NCBI RefSeq assembly: GCF_042662225.1
Contig: NZ_JBHSYQ010000004.1
Span: 124,001 to 188,000 of the forward strand
DNA from: Nibribacter roseus
Lineage (GTDB): Bacteria; Bacteroidota; Bacteroidia; Cytophagales; Hymenobacteraceae
DNA: 64,000 nucleotides
Direction: 5' to 3'
The translations under genes were made by a program, and so were the position numbers. The notes beneath the pieces are model-generated. The model searched no databases, was not told the origin of the DNA, and saw only the letters and a program-made list of their open reading frames with translations. Positions 43,601 to 50,262 of this stretch are shown in pieces (the stretch's first letter is position 1; each line of letters begins with the position of its first letter).

Positions 43601-43732
43601 TTCAAGAAGATATTTGAAGATGTGATGGCAAAGCAGCGTAAAAATGAGCTTGACTTATATAGGCTTATCTCAAAAGATGATGCTTTCAAATCTGCTATGC
43701 AAGACACATTACGTAGGATTTTGGCGGCATAG
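40637..43732 (+). CDS. hsdR: Type I restriction endonuclease/translocase subunit
   Basis: HsdR translocates and cuts unmodified DNA. The 1031-aa protein has an N-terminal nuclease domain (about 150-200, with ATAELKNHWTG carrying the ExK-like site), Walker A SAGSGKSNS near 331, DEAH motif VIIDEAHSSQSG near 439, TATPK near 496, and helicase motifs VTQSIESAIRY and VANKYLTGFDQPKL. It ends the RM operon and lies 130 bp from the convergent wyl gene. Confidence 0.95.
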   Translation: MPSLTNEKALEAAIEKRLTGTCLEELQELDPVLNSVADRKEMYRGGNGYFIGYPDDFNSKYAIDEHRFWHFLETTQKEELAKLQKQSDWKLKILDRLDKMIKKYGILRILRKGLEVDDAEFTLLFPSPLASSSDTVKKRFESNEFSVTRQVRYSIKNPLEEIDLVLFVNGLPFATAELKNHWTGQNAKVHGQNQYKFKRDITQPLLNFGRCIVHFAVDTNEVYMTTKLTGDDGTFFLPFNLGCDHGKGNPVNPFGHKTSYLWDQVLTRQSVANIIQHFVRFDGKDTDPLNKKTLFFPRYHQLDVVRKLISDASKNGVGQTYLIQHSAGSGKSNSITWAAFQLIETYPENDSIPGSKGVQNPLFDSVIVVTDRRLLDKQIRENIKEFSEVKNIVAPAYSSRELKESLEAGKRIIITTIQKFPFIIDGIADLSEKRFAVIIDEAHSSQSGSAADNMNKAMGNTSSEEEEDPDPQDKILAAMKGRKMRGNASYLAFTATPKNNTLEKFGVKQPDGKFKPFHLYSMKQAIEEGFILDVLANYTTYRSYYEIEKSIEDNPIFDTVKAQKKLRAFVERNPETIATKAEIMLDHFLTKVVNTKKLKGKAKAMVVTQSIESAIRYFFALKKLVESKGNPFKIAIAFSGKKKVDGIEYTEDDINNFPPQLDTAKPTDPGYISDKIARYFNMDEYRILVVANKYLTGFDQPKLTAMYVDKKLQGVLAVQALSRLNRSANKLGKKTEDLFVLDFFNSVDDIKKSFDPFYTSTTLSKATDVNVLHELKSSLDEAGVYEWSEVEEFTANYFQGLEAEQYLSPIIQVAAERFNQGLELDDKAKADFKIKAKQFVKIYGQMASILPFEVVKWEKLFWLLKFLIPHLVIADPIQDALDGLLNSVDLSTYGLERVKLSANIGLDASETELEPQNPNPRSAHGGDSEENPLDLIIKAFNERWFQGWEATPEEQKVKFVSLAQSMRAHPDFQEKYSDNKDVQNREIAFKKIFEDVMAKQRKNELDLYRLISKDDAFKSAMQDTLRRILAA

Positions 43733-43788
43733 GTTCTAAATCACTTAGCATAGAGATTGTCAAATACTTTTAGGCCATATACAAAAAG

Positions 43789-43824
43789 GCCATTCAAGCA
43801 TTCCCTAGTGAACTCCTGAATGGC
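43789..43824. terminator. Hairpin between convergent hsdR and wyl genes
   Basis: A perfect 8-bp stem GCCATTCA/TGAATGGC with a 20-nt loop lies in the 130-bp gap between two converging genes. It has no strong U-run, so terminator function is probable from place rather than sequence. Confidence 0.4.
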
Positions 43825-43862
43825 ATTCATGTTTTTCGTGGATGGTTTAAGTAGACCCTGGC

Positions 43863-44888
43863 CTAATCTCCGCTCAGTAGATATTGTGAATGAGCCTTTT
43901 GGAGGCTATCTGTAATCTTGTTTTTGAGTGATTCTGGACTAATTACCTTGACACTACTGCCATACGATAAAATTAGCCTCTCTAATTCATAGTTTATCAT
44001 CACTTCTATTTTTACCTCAAGTAATTCAGGATTTATCCATTTGGTCCTTTGTGAACTATGAATTGGTTTAGATTCAATATACTTACCAGTTCTTCCGGCG
44101 AAGTGTAACAGTACAGTTTCTAAAGCACCATCTACCGGCCTGGTAACCCCTATAATATCATCAAAGTATTCAACCCAATCGATGGTTTTGTTAGGTTTAT
44201 ACTTGTCATTAATTTCATTGATGTCTAATATCCGGTCAAGGGCTAAATTCCAGTCTGACCGATCTGAATAAGGATTATACCCGAACAAAAACCACCTGTT
44301 GTTATACTGCTTCAGATAGTAGGGGTGAATTTCAATATCATAAGGTCGATCAACCTCAAATGGGTGATACTTAATGCTTAATACTCTCTTATGGTAGATG
44401 GCACTGTGTAATGTGCCTAAGTGTTCTATACCTTTAAGATATTGATTACTGTCAAAATCGATAATTGTACTTTCAGTCTTAGTAGTTGAGAGGCCTTGGT
44501 TAAGTTTTGGAAGTAGCTCATGTACCCATTCAAATTGAGGCATGCCTTTGAATTGGGAAAGAATTTCTACAGCAGTTTTCAATTGGTTTACCTCAACCTC
44601 ATTCAAAGGCATGTTGTTGATGGAGAAAGAAGGGTCCTCGTATCGGTAGTATACTTTTTTCCCATCGCGGAACCTGGCCAGCTCAATAGACCAACCTTCT
44701 CCACTTTCCATAAAAGCTATGTCATCCAATATCTGCCTTCGACTTATTCCTTTTGAGTTTGGGTCAATTTCCAAAAGTTGTCGGTTACAGGCCTCTATCA
44801 GGTCTTGAATAAAATAGCGCCTTCCCGTGTTTCTGAAACAATTGTCCAGTACCATGTACCTAAGCATTGCATTTTTATTCGTGGCCAT
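43863..44888 (-). CDS. WYL-domain transcriptional regulator of the defence island
   Basis: WYL regulators such as BrxR and CapW repress defence genes and sense nucleic-acid or nucleotide signals. The 341-aa protein has an N-terminal winged helix (residues about 1-75, with GISRRQILDDIAFME), a WYL domain at about 150-240 (VLSIKYHPFEV, IHPYYLKQYNNRWFLFGYNPYSD, LALDRILDI) and a C-terminal WCX-like part. Palindromes in its own promoter (44906-44922), before the retron, before the methyltransferase-kinase gene and before the helicase gene indicate that it controls several modules. Confidence 0.9.
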   Translation of the reverse strand: MATNKNAMLRYMVLDNCFRNTGRRYFIQDLIEACNRQLLEIDPNSKGISRRQILDDIAFMESGEGWSIELARFRDGKKVYYRYEDPSFSINNMPLNEVEVNQLKTAVEILSQFKGMPQFEWVHELLPKLNQGLSTTKTESTIIDFDSNQYLKGIEHLGTLHSAIYHKRVLSIKYHPFEVDRPYDIEIHPYYLKQYNNRWFLFGYNPYSDRSDWNLALDRILDINEINDKYKPNKTIDWVEYFDDIIGVTRPVDGALETVLLHFAGRTGKYIESKPIHSSQRTKWINPELLEVKIEVMINYELERLILSYGSSVKVISPESLKNKITDSLQKAHSQYLLSGD

Positions 44889-44905
44889 AAGCGTCTATTT
44901 TATAA

Positions 44906-44922
44906 GTGCAGTTCTACTGCAC
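44906..44922 (-). promoter_or_regulatory. WYL-regulator operator, copy 2 (wyl promoter)
   Basis: GTGCAGTTCTACTGCAC, with perfect 6-bp arms GTGCAG/CTGCAC, lies 17 bp upstream of the wyl start. On the minus strand a -7-like TACTTGTG overlaps the palindrome, which fits autorepression. Confidence 0.75.
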
Positions 44923-44993
44923 AAGTACCTGTTTCCTTTGTGATGTAAATGTTTTACCACCCTCTGCAAAATAAAGAGTATGTTGTTATATTT

Positions 44994-45010
44994 GTGCAGT
45001 TCTACTGCAC
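44994..45010 (+). promoter_or_regulatory. WYL-regulator operator, copy 3 (retron promoter)
   Basis: This copy is identical to copy 2 over 17 bp, 88 bp away. It is 27 bp before TTACTTTG (45021-45028). The divergent arrangement lets one regulator control both its own gene and the retron. Confidence 0.8.
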
Positions 45011-45020
45011 AGTTTTATCT

Positions 45021-45028
45021 TTACTTTG
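45021..45028 (+). promoter_or_regulatory. Retron promoter -7 element
   Basis: TTACTTTG ends in TTTG and is at the same 27-bp offset from its operator as copies 1 and 4. Transcription would start around 45035, just before the retron inverted repeat a1. A second element TATATTTG (44987-44994) overlaps the operator and is an alternative. Confidence 0.5.
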
Positions 45029-45039
45029 CAACATGTTCT

Positions 45040-45290
45040 TTGAATGCCTGCTCTAAGATTTTGATTTTTGCCAACTGTCGTGGCGGAGAAATCCAAAACG
45101 AAAATCGGTTGGTGTCCCGCAGCCATGCGGGATGAAGGTTTAAGTGTCATTTGTCTGTTACTAGATGACTGTCATTTAGATTTTATTATTGATTATTTAT
45201 GATTTATATGTTATTATGAGATATGAGTCGTCTTTAATCAACTTCTTTGACTTAAGGTCATAAACAAAGAAAACAAGAGCAGGCATTCAA
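45040..45290 (+). ncRNA. Retron msr-msd non-coding RNA
   Basis: A 251-nt non-coding stretch directly upstream of the reverse transcriptase is closed by a perfect 15-bp inverted repeat: TTGAATGCCTGCTCT (45040-45054, a1) and AGAGCAGGCATTCAA (45276-45290, a2). Inside are a CCAAC/GTTGG stem (about 45071-45111), a 6-bp CCCGCA/TGCGGG hairpin (45116-45131), an imperfect repeat of TGTCATTT (about 45145 and 45170), an AT-rich stretch, and TTCTTTG/CAAAGAA (45243-45271) near the end. This is the architecture of a retron; which part is msr and which msd cannot be fixed without a structure model. Confidence 0.85.
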
Positions 45291-45308
45291 GACATAACTG
45301 CCAACAAG

Positions 45309-47534
45309 ATGAACTTGACAGAAGAACAGCGCCAATACATAACTACCTCCTTTAGTGAGATGAAGACCAAAAAAGATTTTCTTGGTCTGTTAAACTATAC
45401 AAAAGGTATTTTATTAGGCGACAAGGCTGTTCCTTTTGAACTAAAGCACCTCAACTACCACAGCAACCCAAAGGCAAACCCTAAGCGGTATGTAGCCTTT
45501 GCCGTTAAGAAAAAAGCTGGCGGAACAAGAACCATACACTCCCCGGCCAAAGGTCTAAAAGCTATCCAGAAATGTCTTAACCTTATTTTGCAGGTAGTCT
45601 ATGCAAATCACCAACATAAGGCGGCCAATGGCTTTGTACCCAATAAATCTATTGTAGATAATGCGCGGGTACACGCCAATAGCCTGTATGTGTATAATCT
45701 TGACCTAAAAGATTTCTTCCCCAGCATAGACCAGGCAAGGGTATGGGGACGCTTAAAGTTTCCTCCCTTTAACCTGAACGAGAAGACAGGCCGCCTTGAC
45801 TTGGCTGGTATCATTGCGTCTCTATGCTGCCATAGCATGGAGGTAGAGCGTTTAGATGATGCCGGAAACTGGAAAAAGGAGATAAGGAATGTGTTGCCGC
45901 AAGGCGCCCCTACATCGCCTACCATCACCAACATCATTTGCCAACAGTTAGATTTTTACCTGACAGCCGTTGCCAGGCGTTTCCAGTTGAAGTACAGCCG
46001 CTACGCAGATGATATTACCTTTAGCTCCCAGCATAACGTCTATCACAAAGACGGAGAATTTCTGCAGGAACTTCACCGCCTTATTGCTGCCCAGAACTTT
46101 CATATTAAGGAGAGCAAGACCCGCTTGCAAAAGCAAGGCTACAGACAGGAAGTTACCGGCCTGGTAGTGAACGAAGAACCCAATGTACCCAAAAGGTACA
46201 TCAAGCAGCTGCGCATGTGGCTATATTATTGGGAACAGTATGGATATGACAGAGCTTATTCGTACTTTATGCAGCAATATAAGGCTGATAAAGGGCACTT
46301 AATCAAAGGCAAGCCTGATATGGCTAATGTCATTAAGGGAAAACTTGACTACCTTAAAATGGTGAAAGGTACTGAAAGTACTGGCTATCAAAAGTTGGCA
46401 GAGCGTTACATTCTTTTGACCAAGCAAGAGCCTGTAGCAGAAGAATTTACAGTGTCAAATGATATTTCAGGGATGTCTGAATTAGTTTCCTCAGTTATCA
46501 AGGTCACATTGGAAAATTCTGGTTTGCCCTCTAATCCAAACAAACTTATAAAGGCGATAAATATTCCCAAAGACACCATACTTCCTAGCGTATTACTTAT
46601 CGATAACAAAATCACCACCGAAAGTACTTCTTCAAATAAGCTTTTTCCTCATAATCCCTTGCATACAGTAAGCTTTTTAAAGAAATTTAAAATTGCAGAC
46701 GGAAGCGGTTTCAAAGAACTTGTACATGATATTATCCTTTCCGATGAGGTGGTAAAGGATATTATTACGAAAGTTAAAAGTCACCCTAATTTTATTTATC
46801 ACTATAAAAAAGAGAGAGTTCTCAGCATAGATTACCTAAACATTGGTATTCGAGGTGAAGTTATACAACTAATAGACCTTTTTGAATCTGAAGGTATACC
46901 TTTTTATAAAGAAACAGGTAAACACCCATTCAATAATGATGAAGTATATACTGTATTTGCTAAGGAATTCAAGAAAAAGTATAGGTATGGTAGTGGTAGC
47001 GAGTACAGCAAACTGCAGCAAGACATTTTAAGTATCGCAAGTGATCAGAAGATCGCCTTAGATTGCATTGAGTTTTTACCCGATGAAAGAGCATTTAATA
47101 TCAGGTCTGGCTTCTTTACATGGCAGCCATTAATTTACAAAGGTTTAAGACATATTTTTCAAGGTATAGCTGATCACTCGAACATTAACGGCGAAGATAT
47201 TAAATGTATTAATGGTAGAGAAGTACAAGTAAGAGCCGAAAAAGGGGAAGCCAATTTCTGTAAATTTATAGAAATAAGTATACTTGATAAAAATAGTAAA
47301 GCAAAAATCGAGAGTGACTTACTTCTTCATTACTACAAGGAGTCTACAGCTTTTAAGCAAGACTTCAGGAACTTATGTGATTGGATTATAGAGTGTGACT
47401 TTACAGTCGAGCCATCTAAGCGGATAAATTTGCTTACAGCAAGTCACTTCAATTACAACATAGATGAAATTGAGCCTCTTGATCATCTTGTAGGAGGTTT
47501 TAAACATATATTAAGATTTTATGATATCAGATAA
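45309..47534 (+). CDS. Retron reverse transcriptase with long C-terminal extension
   Basis: The RT copies the upstream RNA into branched msDNA. The 741-aa protein has an RT core (about 1-370) with NARVH (118-122, the retron NAxxH motif), DLKDFFPSI, QGAPTSP (198-204), catalytic YADD (232-235) and VTG (282-284). Most retron RTs end near 320-400 aa; here about 360 further residues follow. Part of this extension, LRHIFQGIADHSNI (613-626) and FIEISILDKNS (653-663), faintly resembles the N-box and D-box of HATPase domains. The extension is AT-richer than the core. It overlaps the next gene by 14 nt. Confidence 0.9.
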   Translation: MNLTEEQRQYITTSFSEMKTKKDFLGLLNYTKGILLGDKAVPFELKHLNYHSNPKANPKRYVAFAVKKKAGGTRTIHSPAKGLKAIQKCLNLILQVVYANHQHKAANGFVPNKSIVDNARVHANSLYVYNLDLKDFFPSIDQARVWGRLKFPPFNLNEKTGRLDLAGIIASLCCHSMEVERLDDAGNWKKEIRNVLPQGAPTSPTITNIICQQLDFYLTAVARRFQLKYSRYADDITFSSQHNVYHKDGEFLQELHRLIAAQNFHIKESKTRLQKQGYRQEVTGLVVNEEPNVPKRYIKQLRMWLYYWEQYGYDRAYSYFMQQYKADKGHLIKGKPDMANVIKGKLDYLKMVKGTESTGYQKLAERYILLTKQEPVAEEFTVSNDISGMSELVSSVIKVTLENSGLPSNPNKLIKAINIPKDTILPSVLLIDNKITTESTSSNKLFPHNPLHTVSFLKKFKIADGSGFKELVHDIILSDEVVKDIITKVKSHPNFIYHYKKERVLSIDYLNIGIRGEVIQLIDLFESEGIPFYKETGKHPFNNDEVYTVFAKEFKKKYRYGSGSEYSKLQQDILSIASDQKIALDCIEFLPDERAFNIRSGFFTWQPLIYKGLRHIFQGIADHSNINGEDIKCINGREVQVRAEKGEANFCKFIEISILDKNSKAKIESDLLLHYYKESTAFKQDFRNLCDWIIECDFTVEPSKRINLLTASHFNYNIDEIEPLDHLVGGFKHILRFYDIR

Positions 47535-48204
47535 AATCCTCATAGTCGATGATAAGGCATCAAGTGAAGATTATAGTACTTATTCTGTGTTAGAAACACT
47601 TAGCCCAATACAGAAAGAAAGAGTTGAATATCATGCAGACACGAGAGGCCTATGGAAGGCTGCTGATAATGAAGATGAAGTAGTTTTGCTTACAGACTTT
47701 AAAAAATTTAGCTATATATTTATACATGACAGCTTTAATGACCCGCTTTTACCAGATGGCCTTTTGCCAGTTTTGATAAATGAGTTATCTAGTACATCAA
47801 AAGTTGTTCTCTTTTCTGGTAGCAAACCAGAGTCAAATATTCCCTTGTACAATAAGTTAGATTCGTCTATAGCAACTGATATTTTTCATTATGAAGTACT
47901 GAGAAGGCAGTACCACAGTAATTTTTCTTCATTTATTGATAGCTTTTTTATGTTTGGAGAGTTTAGAATTACCTATTTATATAATTCGGATATTTCTCCC
48001 TATAAAGACAGAGGATATGAGTTGTTAAATGATATAATGGAAAAACTTGAATCCTCCACAATAGAAGCTGTATATTCTAAGTCTTTCAGAGATTTATTAA
48101 CGCTATACAATTATGAAGACATAGAATCAGTCTCTAGAAGATTTGAAGTTATGTCAGTAGATGAAATTATTGAGACCCTTGAAGATCTAGTAGAAAACAA
48201 TTAA
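47521..48204 (+). CDS. REC-like protein of the retron operon
   Basis: The 227-aa protein starts DKILIVDDKASSED and has FIHDSFND about residue 76 and VVLFSGSKPES about residue 98. These are the three first landmarks of a receiver domain (acidic pair, central Asp, Ser/Thr after a strand). The conserved Lys is not clearly placed, so phosphorylation is uncertain. The C-terminal third is helical. It overlaps the RT end by 14 nt and lies 14 nt before the REC-HEPN gene; the three probably work together. Confidence 0.65.
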   Translation: MISDKILIVDDKASSEDYSTYSVLETLSPIQKERVEYHADTRGLWKAADNEDEVVLLTDFKKFSYIFIHDSFNDPLLPDGLLPVLINELSSTSKVVLFSGSKPESNIPLYNKLDSSIATDIFHYEVLRRQYHSNFSSFIDSFFMFGEFRITYLYNSDISPYKDRGYELLNDIMEKLESSTIEAVYSKSFRDLLTLYNYEDIESVSRRFEVMSVDEIIETLEDLVENN

Positions 48205-48218
48205 TCTTATCTAAGTTG

Positions 48219-50186
48219 ATGAATATACTTATACATCTTTCAAACTCATCCATTCAATATCAGTCTGACCACTTCCTGCCTATAGATGTTACAGATTATT
48301 TTTCGAGACAGGACCCTGGCAATTATTTGTATTCGAATAATATAGAAGAATATTATTCAAACTTGATTTCCCAATCCCTAGACTTGATAGACTATCAAGA
48401 TGTTAAGTCCATTGTTATAAATAAAAATTTAGGTGGAAGTGGTTGGGTAAGAGCCATTAACTTAGCTGGACATATTAGATGCAGCACTTTTACTAATTGC
48501 AACCTCAATAATGTACCTATTATTCTCACAGATGCCAATGAATTATATTTAGAAGACCCATCAATAAAGGAGGCTTCAATTATAAACTTCTTTCACACTG
48601 AAGGTTTTTACTTCAGAAGGCATGACCAGATTTTTACAGTAATCCCTGATAAAATAACTGGTGTGTCTCAGCCTGCTATTAACAACGAATTAAGCAAACT
48701 AAAGGTAGGGTCTTTTAATGAAGTAAAATTAAAGACTCCTAATGACAACCGCCATCAGTCTACAAACGAATGGGGCGCAATGCGGCTTGCATCAAATTTC
48801 GGATTGTTGGATTCAATTCAGTTTAATTACCCAGAACACTTATACTTCAAGTATATATCTAAGTTTCTACTAGAAGTTTCTAATAAAACAAATGACTCTT
48901 CACTTTGTGGCCTATTCAATAATGTTTTATTGATTGACGATAATGCAGATAATGGGTGGCAGGAATTAATAAGCCTTATTTTATCCTGCAATGTAGATAA
49001 GAGAATATCTACAATTGAAGTACTTGCATGGCAAACCATTACACCTGAAAAGTTTTGCAACTATGACTTAATATTTCTAGACCTCTATCTTGATAAAGGA
49101 AAAGTAGATAGTACTTCTTCAATTAGAACCTTAAAATTTATTAAATCAAAATTTCCTCATATCCCAGTAATCATTTTTACAGCTTCTGATAAAGCTTGGA
49201 ACTTAGATCTAATTCTTGAATCTGGAGCAGATGCAATGTATGTAAAGGAATCACCAATGTACTTTCGGGACCAAGAATATAGTGTTAGAAACTACAATGA
49301 CTTCAAAGAAACTATCCAGCTCATTAGTGAGAAGTATAAGATATTGAAGCCCTACTGGTCTGCTATCCAGCATATCTTATCAGATATCCATTTCAATACA
49401 ATAGAAAATTCACCTAAAAGAATAAAAGCACGAATAGTAGAACGTTTTAAAATGTTCTATGGTCTTCTAAAGAAGGGTTATGAACAATGGGAGTATGACA
49501 AAGCAACGTTTTACTACTCTGGTTATGAATTAGCCTTCATTACCTTATGGAGCATCTTAAACGAAATTCAAGAAGCTTATTACGAGAAAGATGACAGTAC
49601 GTCACTAACACTTTTTGATCAAGACTTAAATCCAATCCAAAAGCACCCTGGTGGGACAACTAGTATAACGCCAATACCAGGCTTTAATTGGATCATAAAA
49701 AACCAATCAGAATACTTTTTAAAGCATGAATTTGTGTTTGAAGGCTTTAGCGATCATGACGGAACACCTAAAACCAGGAGAAATGCAAGAGGTAGAGAGT
49801 ATTTTAAAATAACTAGCGCTGGAGTAGAGTGTGCATTAGAATACAACAGTAAAGTTTCACCGTTTTATAAGAATGGTTCAACTTCCAATCGTCAGACATT
49901 TCACAAAGAACTAAGTAACCAGATTGCATTTCTTATCTTAAATAAGAATACCCTTAAATCTAGTGCAAAAAAGAACAGCTACTTAGTCAATCTAAAGGAG
50001 CTAACTGAAGTTAGAAATCATTTATACCTTACTCATGGGGAGACATCAGAAGCATATTTTAGACAAACCGAAGAGGAAAAGAGAAGTAGTGGGGCTTCCA
50101 ATATTACTCCGGACAGAGACATAAAAAAGTTATTCGAACTAATTGAATTCCTTCTAACTGGAAAAGAGGCAGAGATTACATTTTAG
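48219..50186 (+). CDS. REC-domain protein with C-terminal HEPN-type RNase motif
   Basis: The 655-aa protein has an N-terminal alpha/beta part (1-225), a clear receiver domain (about 234-370: VLLIDDNAD, FLDLYLDK with Asp 288, IIFTAS, YVKES with Lys 343) and a helical C-terminal region. Near its end is TEVRNHLYLTHGE: R599-N600 and H606, an Rx6H pattern of HEPN RNases. HEPN domains are frequent toxic effectors that cut host RNA. A receiver joined to a HEPN suggests a gated effector of the retron; this is inference. ATG 48219 is preferred over TTG 48216. Confidence 0.7.
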   Translation: MNILIHLSNSSIQYQSDHFLPIDVTDYFSRQDPGNYLYSNNIEEYYSNLISQSLDLIDYQDVKSIVINKNLGGSGWVRAINLAGHIRCSTFTNCNLNNVPIILTDANELYLEDPSIKEASIINFFHTEGFYFRRHDQIFTVIPDKITGVSQPAINNELSKLKVGSFNEVKLKTPNDNRHQSTNEWGAMRLASNFGLLDSIQFNYPEHLYFKYISKFLLEVSNKTNDSSLCGLFNNVLLIDDNADNGWQELISLILSCNVDKRISTIEVLAWQTITPEKFCNYDLIFLDLYLDKGKVDSTSSIRTLKFIKSKFPHIPVIIFTASDKAWNLDLILESGADAMYVKESPMYFRDQEYSVRNYNDFKETIQLISEKYKILKPYWSAIQHILSDIHFNTIENSPKRIKARIVERFKMFYGLLKKGYEQWEYDKATFYYSGYELAFITLWSILNEIQEAYYEKDDSTSLTLFDQDLNPIQKHPGGTTSITPIPGFNWIIKNQSEYFLKHEFVFEGFSDHDGTPKTRRNARGREYFKITSAGVECALEYNSKVSPFYKNGSTSNRQTFHKELSNQIAFLILNKNTLKSSAKKNSYLVNLKELTEVRNHLYLTHGETSEAYFRQTEEEKRSSGASNITPDRDIKKLFELIEFLLTGKEAEITF

Positions 50187-50209
50187 AATTTACCAATGCT
50201 TATTTACTT

Positions 50210-50226
50210 GTGCATATTGACTGCAC
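50210..50226 (+). promoter_or_regulatory. WYL-regulator operator, copy 4 (helicase promoter)
   Basis: GTGCATATTGACTGCAC keeps the outer arms GTGCA and CTGCAC and matches copy 2 at 13 of 17 positions. A TTG at 50217-50219 inside it can serve as -33 element. Confidence 0.6.
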
Positions 50227-50236
50227 ACTTGCTCTA

Positions 50237-50244
50237 TACCTTTG
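50237..50244 (+). promoter_or_regulatory. -7 element of the helicase operon
   Basis: TACCTTTG is a full match to TAnnTTTG. It is 17 nt after TTG 50217-50219, 27 bp from the operator start, and 18 nt before ATG 50263. Confidence 0.7.
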
Positions 50245-50262
50245 TTTTGTAATCGATAAAAC

